The notes beneath the pieces are model-generated. The model was not told where the DNA came from. It made no database searches and was given only the letters and a program-made list of their open reading frames with translations. From Polaribacter sp. NJDZ03 (lineage in GTDB: Bacteria; Bacteroidota; Bacteroidia; Flavobacteriales; Flavobacteriaceae), in the NCBI RefSeq assembly GCF_019263805.1, contig NZ_CP079195.1:1331001-1395000 (forward strand): a stretch of DNA of 64,000 bases, written 5' to 3'. How positions within the stretch are numbered: the stretch's first letter is position 1; every line of letters starts with the position of its first letter. Shown piece after piece: positions 43,896-52,986 of the stretch. A program made the position numbers and the translations under genes.

Positions 43896-46179
43896 AAAAA
43901 TAAAAGAACAACCGCCGGAAAAACGAACAGGAATTCAATTAACAGACGTTCCTAAATCTGCAGTTGGTGTTAAAGCAATTGTTTCTGCATTAACGCATAT
44001 TAAGAATGAAGTTGGTGTTGTAAAAGGAATTAAATTATTGTCAAAATTAAATCAAAAAGATGGTTTTGATTGCCCAGGTTGCGCATGGCCAGATCCTGAT
44101 GAGAAAAGAGCTTTTTTAGCTGAGTATTGTGAGAATGGCGCCAAAGCAGTTGCAGAAGAAGCTACTAAAAACAAAGTTTCTCCTATATTCTTTGCAACAC
44201 ATTCTGTACAAGAGCTATCAGAATTTTCTGATTACGAAATTGGTAAAAGTGGACGAATTACAGACCCAATGTATTTGCCAGAAGGCGCAACGCATTACGA
44301 AGAAATTTCTTGGAAAAATGCTTTTAAAATGATTGGTGAAGAATTAAATTCTTTAGACTCTCCTAACGAAGCTATCTTTTATACTTCTGGAAGAACTAGT
44401 AATGAAGCAGCTTTTTTATATCAATTATTTGTCCGCCAGTTTGGTACAAATAACTTACCAGATTGCTCTAATATGTGTCATGAATCTAGTGGAGTTGCAC
44501 TTTCACAAACACTCGGCATAGGAAAAGGTTCTGTTACCTTAGACGATTTTAATCACGCTGATTTAGTAATTGTTATGGGGCAAAACCCAGGAACAAATCA
44601 CCCAAGAATGTTAACAGCTTTAGGGGAAACAAAAAAACAAGGTGGAAAGATAATTACCATAAACCCACTTCCTGAAGTAGGTTTAATGAATTATAAAGAC
44701 CCACAAAATCCATTAAAATGGGTTGGATCTGGTCAAGATTTAACTGATTTATTTTTACCCGTAAAAATAAATGGTGATGTTGCTTTGTTAAAAATCATCT
44801 TAAAGTTAATGAAAGAAAAAGAAGATGCTGAGCCAAATAGTGTTTTTGATCATCAATTTATAAAAGAAAAAACAGCGGGTTTAGAAGCTCTTTTAAAAGA
44901 TTTAGACACCTATTCTATAGCCGAGTTATTACCGCAAACAGGACTAACTTTAGATCAAATTAAAGAAACTACAGCACTCATTATCAACAATAAAAATATT
45001 ATTATTTGTTGGGCAATGGGTTTAACACAGCATAAAAATGGGGTTGATAATATCCGTGAAATTGTAAACATTCTATTATTAAAAGGAAGTATTGGTAAAA
45101 AAGGAGCAGGTACTTGTCCTGTTCGTGGACACTCAAATGTACAAGGTGATAGAACTATGGGGATTTGGGAAAGACCACCCACTTCATTTCTAGACAATTT
45201 AGAAAAAGAATTTAAGTTTAAAGCACCAAGAAAATTTGGTTTCGACGTGGTAGAAGCCATTGACGCTATGCATAAAAAAGAAGCCAAAGTATTTTTTGGA
45301 ATGGGTGGGAATTTTATTTCCGCAACACCAGATACTGTTTTTACTGCAAAAGCTTTACAAAACTGCAGCTTAACAGTACAAGTATCAACCAAATTGAATC
45401 GCAGTCATTTAATTACAGGTAAAAAAGCATTAATCTTACCATGTTTAGGCAGAACAGAAAAAGACTTTCAAACAAAAGGAGAGCAATTTGTATCTATAGA
45501 AAATTCTATGGGAGTTGTACAACAATCTCATGGTACATTGCAACCTTGTTCTAAAAATTTATTAAGTGAAGCTGCAATTGTAGCAGGAGTTGCAAATGCA
45601 ACAATAAAAAATACAACTACAAATTGGACGGAACTAATTTCTGATTATGATAATATTCGTGATAAAATTGAAGTAACTATTCCTGGTTTTAGTGATTTTA
45701 ATAAACGTGTAAGAATTAAAGGCGGATTCTACTTACCAAATAATGCACGTGAAAATGATTTTACTCCAACAAAAACTGGTAAAGCAAATTTTAGTATCAA
45801 TAAACCTTCCGAAATTGAATTAAAGAAAAATCAATTTATGATGATGACCATTAGAACTCATGATCAATACAACACCACTATTTATGGTTTAGACGACAGG
45901 TACAGAGGTGTTTTAAATGAAAGAAGAGTTATTTTTATGAATGAAGATGATATGAAATCTTTACATTTAGAAAAATTAGATTTGGTAGATTTAACAAGTC
46001 ATTTTAATGATGAAGAAAGAGAAGCTAAAGGATTTTTAGTGATTCCTTATAGTATACCTAAACAATGTACAGCTACTTATTTTCCGGAAGCAAATGTATT
46101 AGTCCCTTTAAAAAGTAAGGCAGATATTAGCAATACACCTACTTCTAAAACAGTAATTATTACCATCAAAAAAAGATAA
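43888..46179 (+). CDS. FdhF/YdeP family molybdopterin oxidoreductase
   Basis: 763 residues from ATG 43888, inside the 3' end of fdhD; an earlier in-frame ATG at 43867 is less likely. The N-terminus carries CPGCAWPDP, the hallmark of the YdeP branch, in place of a full four-cysteine cluster motif. The molybdopterin domains (GQNPGTNHPRMLT, RGHSNVQGDRTMG, MTIRTHDQYNTTIYG) are intact. Relatives act on formate-like substrates or serve acid resistance in enterics, but the reaction is not established. No partner electron-transfer subunits are encoded nearby. Confidence 0.9.
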   Translation: MSKKIKEQPPEKRTGIQLTDVPKSAVGVKAIVSALTHIKNEVGVVKGIKLLSKLNQKDGFDCPGCAWPDPDEKRAFLAEYCENGAKAVAEEATKNKVSPIFFATHSVQELSEFSDYEIGKSGRITDPMYLPEGATHYEEISWKNAFKMIGEELNSLDSPNEAIFYTSGRTSNEAAFLYQLFVRQFGTNNLPDCSNMCHESSGVALSQTLGIGKGSVTLDDFNHADLVIVMGQNPGTNHPRMLTALGETKKQGGKIITINPLPEVGLMNYKDPQNPLKWVGSGQDLTDLFLPVKINGDVALLKIILKLMKEKEDAEPNSVFDHQFIKEKTAGLEALLKDLDTYSIAELLPQTGLTLDQIKETTALIINNKNIIICWAMGLTQHKNGVDNIREIVNILLLKGSIGKKGAGTCPVRGHSNVQGDRTMGIWERPPTSFLDNLEKEFKFKAPRKFGFDVVEAIDAMHKKEAKVFFGMGGNFISATPDTVFTAKALQNCSLTVQVSTKLNRSHLITGKKALILPCLGRTEKDFQTKGEQFVSIENSMGVVQQSHGTLQPCSKNLLSEAAIVAGVANATIKNTTTNWTELISDYDNIRDKIEVTIPGFSDFNKRVRIKGGFYLPNNARENDFTPTKTGKANFSINKPSEIELKKNQFMMMTIRTHDQYNTTIYGLDDRYRGVLNERRVIFMNEDDMKSLHLEKLDLVDLTSHFNDEEREAKGFLVIPYSIPKQCTATYFPEANVLVPLKSKADISNTPTSKTVIITIKKR

Positions 46180-46189
46180 AAATTACCTT

Positions 46190-47740
46190 ATGAAAAAGAT
46201 TACTTTTTTACTTATACTTCTTATTTCAAATCAACTATTATTTTCTCAGTCAGAAAATATTCCGAAGAAAATTATACAAAAAGGATTTGCCAAAATAGAT
46301 TTCCTTTCCATAGATATGCCTATCACAGAGACAACTCCACTAAATTTTAATGAGCCAAACATGGGATTTACCGGGATTCATTATAATTTATTATTAGGTG
46401 AGGAATTCTATACAGGTGTTGGACTTTATGGTTCTGTTTCCGGTATTAGAGGCGGATTTTTTACATTGGGAGTAAATGCAGGTCTTAAAAAATATTTTTC
46501 TAATAAATTATATGTAGATACCGGCTTTCACTTTGGTGGCGGTGGTGGTGCAGGTGCTCCAGATGGTGGTGGTGCTTTTATATTACCTCATTTGAATTTA
46601 GGTTATGACTTTAAAGATTTTTCAATAAATGGAGGTTGGAGTTATGTTAACTTTTTTGATGGTGGAGAAATTAAAGGGCATCAACTAAATGTTGCTTTAG
46701 AAATTCCTTTAGATTTTGAATATGCAGATTATAAATCGGCAGAAAAAGAAATAGATTTAGAACAGTTTAAAAATACAAGTTGGAATCAAAATCCCAAAAG
46801 AAATTCATTAATGGTTCACTTTAATAACTTAAAAGTTTTAAGTACGGCTAGATCTACAGATGATAAAATTTTAGAAGGTAAAACCATAAAATTAGCCGGA
46901 TTTGAATACACTTCTTATTTAAACAAAAATTGGTTTACATTTTTAAAAGTAGATGGTGCTTACGATGGTATTAGAGCAGGTTATATGGATGTACTTTTAG
47001 GTGGAGGATATCATTTATCAATGAACAGAAACAGAACCAACATTTTAGCCAAATTTGGTATTGGTGCAGGTGGCGGTGGCGGTGTAGATAGTAAAGGTGG
47101 ATTCTTATTATATCCTGATTTATCTATAGAACAACAATTATTTAAGGACATTTATGTTTCTGTTAATAAGGGATATTTATTAACTCCGAATAAGGATTTT
47201 TACACCTCTACTTTTGGGGTGGGAATTAAATATTATATAGAGAGAAATGGTAGCAAAACAGAGAACACTTCTTTTTCACAAGGAAAATTTAAAGGTTTAG
47301 AGGTAATTGTAAAACAAGACATGTACTTTAATGCAAAAAGAATGGAAGATCCAACGGAACATATGCATCAGATTTCTTTGCAAGTAAATTTAGATTTAAA
47401 TAAAAATGTATATGTTGCTGGTCAAACTTCTTTTGCAAACTTTGGTAATGCAGGTGCTTATGCAGAAGGTTTAGTTGGTGCAGGTTTAAAAACGAATCCT
47501 TTATTTAATAATTCTACTTCTTTATTTATACAAGTTTTAGGAGGTGCCGCAGGTGGAGGAAATATAAGTACAGGACAAGGATTTATTATTAAACCAAGTT
47601 TAGGATTCGATTATGAGCTTTCTAAAACCTTAAATTTAAGAGCTGCTGCTGGTTATGTAAAAGCAAAAGGAGGAGAACTAAGCAGCCCGTTTATCAACCT
47701 CGGTTTAAAGTATAACATCTCTTTTTTTAAGTTGAAATAA
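46190..47740 (+). CDS. Triplicated beta-barrel-like outer membrane protein, unknown
   Basis: 516 residues with a signal peptide (cleavage near LLFSQ, residue 20). The body is three copies of a unit of about 145 residues (about 30-172, 203-349, 367-512). Each has alternating strands, a glycine cluster (116-122, 293-298, 451-457) followed by GGAFILPHLNLGYD-like text, and an aromatic strand end. The pattern fits an outer membrane barrel or three repeated barrel-like modules. I do not recognise the family. It starts 10 bases after the FdhF/YdeP gene and may be cotranscribed, although a functional link is unproven. Confidence 0.75.
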   Translation: MKKITFLLILLISNQLLFSQSENIPKKIIQKGFAKIDFLSIDMPITETTPLNFNEPNMGFTGIHYNLLLGEEFYTGVGLYGSVSGIRGGFFTLGVNAGLKKYFSNKLYVDTGFHFGGGGGAGAPDGGGAFILPHLNLGYDFKDFSINGGWSYVNFFDGGEIKGHQLNVALEIPLDFEYADYKSAEKEIDLEQFKNTSWNQNPKRNSLMVHFNNLKVLSTARSTDDKILEGKTIKLAGFEYTSYLNKNWFTFLKVDGAYDGIRAGYMDVLLGGGYHLSMNRNRTNILAKFGIGAGGGGGVDSKGGFLLYPDLSIEQQLFKDIYVSVNKGYLLTPNKDFYTSTFGVGIKYYIERNGSKTENTSFSQGKFKGLEVIVKQDMYFNAKRMEDPTEHMHQISLQVNLDLNKNVYVAGQTSFANFGNAGAYAEGLVGAGLKTNPLFNNSTSLFIQVLGGAAGGGNISTGQGFIIKPSLGFDYELSKTLNLRAAAGYVKAKGGELSSPFINLGLKYNISFFKLK

Positions 47741-47748
47741 TATCGTAA

Positions 47749-47800
47749 AGACCTTGCATTGCAAGGTCTCTCTCTTGGAAACATTGCATTGTCTCCTTGA
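47749..47800. repeat. REP palindromes upstream of the RAYT gene
   Basis: AGACCTTGC-ATT-GCAAGGTCT (47749-47769) is a perfect palindrome. GGAAACATTGCATTGTCTCC follows within 10 bases and is a looser one. Both have the core TTGCATTGCA-like sequence also seen inside and after the transposase gene. Confidence 0.65.
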
Positions 47801-47831
47801 TTAAAAACAAATTAAACATCAATCAAAAAAA

Positions 47832-48416
47832 TTGGACAAATTTAAAAATAAATACCGCGTTTCCTCTACCCGTTTGCAATCTTGGGACTACAGGAACAAT
47901 GGTGCATATTTTATAACAATTTGTACCGCCAATCGAAAACATTTATTTGGTGAAATTGTAAAAAAATTGCCCAGCAATTTACCTACAATGCAATTGAATG
48001 AAATAGGAAAATTGGCAGAAAAATATTGGATGGAAATTCCTGAACATTTTCCATTTGTGGAACTGGGTAATTTTGTGATAATGCCCAATCATACCCATGG
48101 AATTCTAATTATTGACAAACAAATTATTGACAAACAAATTGAAACGTTGCAGTGCAACGTTTCTACGGGGGATAAAAATATTGGTGCCAAAAACGAACAA
48201 ATGGCAAAAATTTCACCAAAACCAGGTTCTATTTCTACCATTATACGATCTTATAAATCTGTTGTGTCAAAAAATGCCCGAAAAATTGACCCATATTTTG
48301 GTTGGCAATCTCGTTTTCATGATCATATTATTCGTAATAATATCTCTTTTAATAACATTCAGAATTACATTACAAACAACCCTTTAATGTGGAATGAGGA
48401 TAAATTTTATAAATAA
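47832..48416 (+). CDS. REP-associated tyrosine transposase (RAYT)
   Basis: 194 residues from TTG 47832. The IS200-like HUH fold is visible: the two histidines of MPNHTHGILI (about residue 86) and a tyrosine in NIQNYITNNP (about 177) that fits the catalytic position. Such single-copy transposases are thought to spread REP palindromes and are usually not flanked as insertion sequences. Palindromes lie before, inside and after the gene. A 15-base direct duplication (48112-48141, coding IIDKQ twice) lengthens a loop. The fold looks intact; activity is unknown. Confidence 0.85.
   Translation: MDKFKNKYRVSSTRLQSWDYRNNGAYFITICTANRKHLFGEIVKKLPSNLPTMQLNEIGKLAEKYWMEIPEHFPFVELGNFVIMPNHTHGILIIDKQIIDKQIETLQCNVSTGDKNIGAKNEQMAKISPKPGSISTIIRSYKSVVSKNARKIDPYFGWQSRFHDHIIRNNISFNNIQNYITNNPLMWNEDKFYK
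48141..48163. repeat. REP palindrome inside the RAYT coding sequence
   Basis: GAAACGTTGC-AGT-GCAACGTTTC is a perfect 10-bp palindrome within the open frame, coding for ETLQCNVS. It has the same kind of core as the flanking palindromes. Confidence 0.7.
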
Positions 48417-48432
48417 TTTAATCGTCAAACAC

Positions 48433-48450
48433 GTTAGTTGCATTGCTAAC
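48433..48450. repeat. REP palindrome after the RAYT gene
   Basis: GTTAGTTGCATTGCTAAC: GTTAG/CTAAC arms around a TTGCATTGC-like core, lying between the converging transposase and cysteine desulfurase genes. Confidence 0.5.
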
Positions 48451-49583
48451 TAAATATTTTCTTTTAAATAATTTACAACAAAATCAATTTCTTGTTTTGT
48501 AGTGTATTTAGAAAAAGAAAAACGAACCGAAGTTTTATCTGCATCAGTATCATTTAAAATCTCTCTTAAAACGTGTGAACCTTTATTGCTACCACTTTGG
48601 CAAGCACTTCCTCCTGAAATAGCTATTCCTGCCATATCTAAACTAAATAAAAGCATGTCGTTGGTAAAAGGAAAACGTACATTTAAAATGGTGTAACTAC
48701 TTTTTTCTATGTCTGATGAAAGTCCGTTAAACTCAATGTCTTTTGAAAATCCTTTTAATTCTGAAATAAAGTATTCTTTTAACTCCCCTATTTCTTTTTG
48801 ATCTTTTTCAAGATTAGAAACAGCTAACTCCAATGCTTTTTCCATGCCCAAAATAGCATGAACATTTTCTGTACTAGACCTTGCTCCCATTTCTTGTTCG
48901 CCACCATGAAGCATCGGTAAAATTCCAAATCCTTTTCTAAAAAAGGCAAACCCTACTCCTTTTGGTCCATGGAACTTGTGTGCACTAGCTACCATAAAAT
49001 CTAATGGTGTTTTTTGTAAATCAATATTATAATGACCTATTGCTTGTACGGTATCCGAATGAAGTAATGCATTATTCTTTTTACAAATTTCGGTGACTTC
49101 ATCAATATCTAAAATGTTACCAATTTCATTATTAACCAACATTAAACTAACCAATGTCTTGTCTTTTGATGCTGATAAAAGTTGCTCTAAATGAACAGTA
49201 TCAATAGTTCCAAATTCATTAAGATTTACATACTCTACAAGTATGTTATGTGTTTTTTCTAAATGATAACACGTATGTAAAACGGCATGATGTTCTATTT
49301 TTGTAGTAATAATTCTTTTTACGCCGAGATTAAAAACAGCATTGTGTAAAATTAAATTATCTGCTTCTGTACCACCTGCAGTAAAAATAATTTCGTTCGC
49401 CGTTACATTAAAATGCTTTGCAATATTTTTTCTTGCAGTTTCTACAGCCGATTTTGCTTTTCTACCAAATTGATGAATAGAGGATGGATTACCATAATTA
49501 TTTTTCATAGACGTATGCATTACATCTATAACTTGGTCATCTATTTGAGTGGTTGCTGCGTTATCTAAATAAACGGTTTTCAT
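48450..49583 (-). CDS. Cysteine desulfurase (NifS/IscS-like)
   Basis: 377 residues, PLP-dependent. It removes sulfur from cysteine for Fe-S clusters or thio-cofactors. PLP-binding lysine K203 is in SAHKFHGPKG, and the catalytic cysteine C328 is in SGGSACQSGS, near the end as in the group I desulfurases. GNPSSIH and ARSSTEN also match. It is somewhat shorter than IscS and lacks the isc operon, so its partner is unknown. It lies 9 bases after the Smr gene and is cotranscribed with it. Confidence 0.92.
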   Translation of the reverse strand: MKTVYLDNAATTQIDDQVIDVMHTSMKNNYGNPSSIHQFGRKAKSAVETARKNIAKHFNVTANEIIFTAGGTEADNLILHNAVFNLGVKRIITTKIEHHAVLHTCYHLEKTHNILVEYVNLNEFGTIDTVHLEQLLSASKDKTLVSLMLVNNEIGNILDIDEVTEICKKNNALLHSDTVQAIGHYNIDLQKTPLDFMVASAHKFHGPKGVGFAFFRKGFGILPMLHGGEQEMGARSSTENVHAILGMEKALELAVSNLEKDQKEIGELKEYFISELKGFSKDIEFNGLSSDIEKSSYTILNVRFPFTNDMLLFSLDMAGIAISGGSACQSGSNKGSHVLREILNDTDADKTSVRFSFSKYTTKQEIDFVVNYLKENI

Positions 49584-49592
49584 AACTTAAAA

Positions 49593-50138
49593 TTAAATAG
49601 GGTTTTGAAAAATATAAACTTCTGTAGCACCTAAGCCATATTTCTTGTAAGAAGCGTCATAAAACTTAACTGGGTATTTATTTAATAATCTTAAAAGTTC
49701 AGATCTTAAAACACCTTCTCCAACTCCATGTATAAAAACAACTTTAGCAATTCTTTTAGCTATGGCAAACTCAATTTTACTTTTTGCGGTATCTAATTGT
49801 AGGTTTAACATATCGTAATTATCCATGTTTCTTGTAGACTTAGTCAGTTTACTAATATGTAAATCGACTTCTAAAATCACTTCTTTCTTTTCTTTTTTAA
49901 ATAAACTTTTCTTTGGTTTATTTTGTGCAATCTTCTCTTTTAAGATCGAATTATTAATATCACTAAACTTAGATAATTCATGTTGTTCAACATCAATCTT
50001 TACTAATTCTGATGCATTGAATTTAAAAATCATACCATCGGTAGTTTCTACAGAAATATCATCACCATTAATCCCGATGACTTTTCCTTTTAGAACATCA
50101 TCTAAAACAGCTACTTTATTTCCAATTTTTAAACTCAT
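49593..50138 (-). CDS. Smr-domain protein (MutS2 C-terminal type)
   Basis: 181 residues. The N-terminal half (about 1-60) is a small beta-rich domain with IGNKVAVLDDVLKGKVIGI, followed by a basic linker (KKSLFKKEKKE). The C-terminal half is an Smr domain with LEVDLHI and FIHGVGEGVLRSEL, as in stand-alone Smr nucleases. The Smr fold nicks or binds branched DNA or RNA; the exact job is unknown. It is the first gene of the unit with cysteine desulfurase. Confidence 0.85.
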   Translation of the reverse strand: MSLKIGNKVAVLDDVLKGKVIGINGDDISVETTDGMIFKFNASELVKIDVEQHELSKFSDINNSILKEKIAQNKPKKSLFKKEKKEVILEVDLHISKLTKSTRNMDNYDMLNLQLDTAKSKIEFAIAKRIAKVVFIHGVGEGVLRSELLRLLNKYPVKFYDASYKKYGLGATEVYIFQNPI

Positions 50139-50191
50139 TCTTTATTTTGACTTAATTTTATTATCGCTTTTTTCAGAAAGTATATTTGTTG

Positions 50192-50199
50192 CAAAAATA
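50192..50199 (-). promoter_or_regulatory. -7 promoter box TATTTTTG before the Smr gene
   Basis: A perfect minus-strand TAnnTTTG match, ending 53 bases before the Smr ATG (50138). A plus-strand TATATTTG overlaps nearby (50181-50188) but points to no gene. Confidence 0.4.
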
Positions 50200-50301
50200 A
50201 CAAGATGAAAAAGGTTTCTCTCTAAAATAGGTATAAATTCTGATTATTTAAAATAGTATCAATATCCCACTTTAAAAAAAAAGCTATACAAAAGACTTTT
50301 G

Positions 50302-50330
50302 TTTGTCAATCTGAATTTATTTCAGATTCT
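50302..50330. repeat. Dispersed TTTGTCAATCTGAATTTATT repeat
   Basis: Twenty-one bases here (50302-50322) are the exact inverse of 63351-63371. The segment includes the palindrome TCTGAATTTATTTCAGA. It lies in the 278-base gap between the Smr and rhomboid genes, which holds nothing else I recognise. Confidence 0.55.
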
Positions 50331-50416
50331 TGTAACTACTAAAATTTAATGCGTTAAGATACTGATACAAGATCATTATATCAGCAGTTCTTCATAGTAA
50401 GCAATAGATTCTTTTT

Positions 50417-51073
50417 TTATAAATTTTTTAATTTATCCCCAAAAAGTAATAATAGTATAATTGGAATTCCTAATGAGATTACTAAGATTTTATTTGTTTC
50501 AAATAAAGACGGATTTAGCAACAATGTTATTGCAAAACCACCAATAGCTCCACCTAAATGTGCAGAATGCCCAACATTACCCAACTGCTTTTTCATTCCG
50601 TAAATTGAATACAATAAATACCCAACTCCAAAAATATAACCAGGAATTGGAATTGGAATAAAAAACAAATACAATTCCATTGCAGGATATAAAAGTATCG
50701 AAGCATACACAATACCAGAAACGGCTCCAGAAGCTCCTACAGCACTATAATAAGGTTCATTTTTATGATATTTTAGTGAATACAAACTGCCCGCTAATAA
50801 ACTCCCGAAATAGATCATTAAAAAATTTGGTATCCCTAAAATATGAGCTACAATATCTCCAAAAAGATATAAAGCATACATATTAAAACCTAAATGTATC
50901 CAGTCTACATGTAAAAAACCAGAGGTAAGTGTTCTTATTTTTTCTCCAGATAAAACTTTACCTACTTGAAACTTATATTTATCTAAAAAAGAATAATCCT
51001 TAAACCCTTTCATAGAAACCAAAACATTGGCAATAATCAGTATTAATACTGCTTGATTTATATTGTTCATCAT
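50417..51073 (-). CDS. Rhomboid intramembrane serine protease
   Basis: 218 residues, about six membrane helices. The catalytic serine S115 is in GASGAVSG, and the catalytic histidine H172 is in HSAHLGGAIGG. An upstream HVDWIHLGFNMYALYLFG supplies the conserved HxxxN region. It cuts membrane proteins within the bilayer; the substrate is unknown. It stands alone, divergent from the acyltransferase pair. Confidence 0.93.
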   Translation of the reverse strand: MMNNINQAVLILIIANVLVSMKGFKDYSFLDKYKFQVGKVLSGEKIRTLTSGFLHVDWIHLGFNMYALYLFGDIVAHILGIPNFLMIYFGSLLAGSLYSLKYHKNEPYYSAVGASGAVSGIVYASILLYPAMELYLFFIPIPIPGYIFGVGYLLYSIYGMKKQLGNVGHSAHLGGAIGGFAITLLLNPSLFETNKILVISLGIPIILLLLFGDKLKNL

Positions 51074-51156
51074 AAAGCAAAATTACTGAAATCTGATTTA
51101 CTAATGCTACTTCATTTTAAATATATATCGGATATTTGTACTCAAAATAATACTCC

Positions 51157-52050
51157 ATGCATTTAATTGTTTTTAGTCTTATATACCCGTTTATTTGGTT
51201 AATATCTAAACTTCCTATGAAGGTATTATACATCATTTCAGATGGATTATACTTATTAAATTACTACATTATTGGCTATAGAAAAGAGGTAGTTTTAGAG
51301 AACTTAAAATTAGCTTTTCCAGAGAAAGAAGAAGAAGAACTTAAAAAAATTCAAAAAGGTTTTCTTAAACATTTAACAGATTTTATTGTAGAAAGTATAA
51401 AGACCTTTACAATTTCTGAAAAAGAAATTTCTAAAAGAATTACATATAAAAATATTGATTTATTAAAAGAGGTTGCTAAAAATGGAAAAAGTATTTCTTT
51501 AGTAGGAATTCATCAAGCAAATTGGGAGTGGCTTACCGGTTTACCTTTACAAATTAAAAAACCAGATTTCTATGCTGCATATACCAAAGTACAAAATAAA
51601 CACTTTGAAAAAGTAATTAAAATGTCTCGTTCAAAGTTTGGTGGAACCTTATATAGAACTTCAGACACGATAAGAAATCTTCATAGAAATTTTGTAAATA
51701 AAAAACAGGGTATTTATATTTTATTAAGCGATCAATCTCCACAAATAAAGAATACCCATTATTGGGCAGAATTTATGGGAGTAAAAGTACCTATTCACAC
51801 AGGTGCAGAAACTTTGTCTAAAAGATATGACATGTCTTTTGTATATTGGACAACAAGAAAAATTAAAAGAGGTTATTATGAAGTTGAATTTGAATTGATA
51901 ACAGAAAACCCAAAAGAATATAAAGATTACCAACTTACAGATAAATTTTTAGAAATAACGGAAAGAAATATAAGAAACCAGCCTGAAGTGTACTTATGGT
52001 CTCACAAACGTTTTAAACATAGAGATAAAGTTCCGCCATCTACATCATAA
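51157..52050 (+). CDS. Lipid A-type lysophospholipid acyltransferase (copy 1)
   Basis: 297 residues of the LpxL/HtrB family, which adds secondary acyl chains to lipid A. One N-terminal hydrophobic segment anchors it to the inner membrane. The catalytic motif H-x4-E is in GIHQANWEW (about residue 117), with LLSDQSP and VKVPIHTGAETLSK following. The next gene is a close paralogue starting 11 bases after the stop. In this phylum the family may also act on other lipids, so substrate calls are uncertain. Confidence 0.88.
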   Translation: MHLIVFSLIYPFIWLISKLPMKVLYIISDGLYLLNYYIIGYRKEVVLENLKLAFPEKEEEELKKIQKGFLKHLTDFIVESIKTFTISEKEISKRITYKNIDLLKEVAKNGKSISLVGIHQANWEWLTGLPLQIKKPDFYAAYTKVQNKHFEKVIKMSRSKFGGTLYRTSDTIRNLHRNFVNKKQGIYILLSDQSPQIKNTHYWAEFMGVKVPIHTGAETLSKRYDMSFVYWTTRKIKRGYYEVEFELITENPKEYKDYQLTDKFLEITERNIRNQPEVYLWSHKRFKHRDKVPPSTS

Positions 52051-52061
52051 ATAATAAAAAT

Positions 52062-52952
52062 ATGCAGTTTTTAAGTTTTGCATTTACCTATCCCTTAATT
52101 ATACTACTCTCTATTTTACCTATGAGAGTTTTATATATTATTTCAGATTTTTTCTTCTTTCTAGTATATTATGTCTTTCGTTACAGAAAAAAGGTAGTTT
52201 TGGCAAACTTACATCTTGCTTTCCCTGAAAAATCGGAGAATGAAATAAAATTAATTTCTAAAAAATTCTTTAAACATTTTACAGACTTAGTTGTAGAAAG
52301 CGTTAAATACTTTTCTATTAGTGAGAAAGAGATTAAAAAACGTTATAAGTATCTAAATCCTGAATTAGTAGATAATTATAACAAAAAGAAAAGAGGTATT
52401 ATAATTGTTGGTGCACACCAGGCAAACTGGGAATGGTCTACAAGTATGCCACTTGCTTTAGAAACAACTATTTTAGGTGCATACTCTAAAATACAAAACA
52501 AGTATTACGAAAAAGCTATTAAAAAAAGTAGAAAGCGATTTGGAATTGATGGTTATAAAACCTCTGAAACAATTCTTAATATTCAAAAAAATATTGATAA
52601 TAACCTACAAGCTGCTTATATTTTACTAAGTGATCAATCTCCACAACCGCATAAAACGTATTATTGGAGCGAGTTTTTTGGTGTAAAAGTACCAATACAT
52701 ACGGGTGCAGAAATGCTTGCAAAAAATTTCGACTTTGTTGTAGTTAACTATGTAGCAAGAAAAGTAAAAAGAGGTTATTATGAAGTTGAATTTCAATTAA
52801 TAACTGAAACCCCTAAAGATTTTGATGATTATAAAATTACAGATAAATATACCAAAATAACAGAAGAAAATATAAGACAACAACCAGAATTATATTTATG
52901 GTCTCACAAACGTTTTAAACATAAAGACAAAGTGCCAAAAGAATTTTTATAA
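52062..52952 (+). CDS. Lipid A-type lysophospholipid acyltransferase (copy 2)
   Basis: 296 residues and collinear with copy 1 over its whole length: AHQANWEW, LLSDQSPQ, VKVPIHTGAEMLAK and the C-terminal YLWSHKRFKHKDKVP. Some nucleotide stretches are nearly the same as in copy 1 (for example 51867-51900 and 52767-52800). This points to tandem duplication, perhaps with later gene conversion. The two products may add different chains. A terminator begins inside its last codons. Confidence 0.88.
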   Translation: MQFLSFAFTYPLIILLSILPMRVLYIISDFFFFLVYYVFRYRKKVVLANLHLAFPEKSENEIKLISKKFFKHFTDLVVESVKYFSISEKEIKKRYKYLNPELVDNYNKKKRGIIIVGAHQANWEWSTSMPLALETTILGAYSKIQNKYYEKAIKKSRKRFGIDGYKTSETILNIQKNIDNNLQAAYILLSDQSPQPHKTYYWSEFFGVKVPIHTGAEMLAKNFDFVVVNYVARKVKRGYYEVEFQLITETPKDFDDYKITDKYTKITEENIRQQPELYLWSHKRFKHKDKVPKEFL

Positions 52953-52969
52953 TCCTTTTGGCACTTTTA
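52931..52969. terminator. Bidirectional terminator overlapping the stop of copy 2
   Basis: AGTGCCAAAAG (52931-52941) pairs with CTTTTGGCACT (52955-52965); the stop codon lies in the loop. T-rich tracts follow on both sides, serving the acyltransferases and the converging gene at 52987. Confidence 0.8.
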
Positions 52970-52986
52970 GTAGATTTTTTTTTCTT

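Noticed and set aside
47832..48416. Insertion sequence call for the RAYT gene
   Set aside because: No terminal repeats or target duplication around it; the palindromes fit a REP-associated transposase better.
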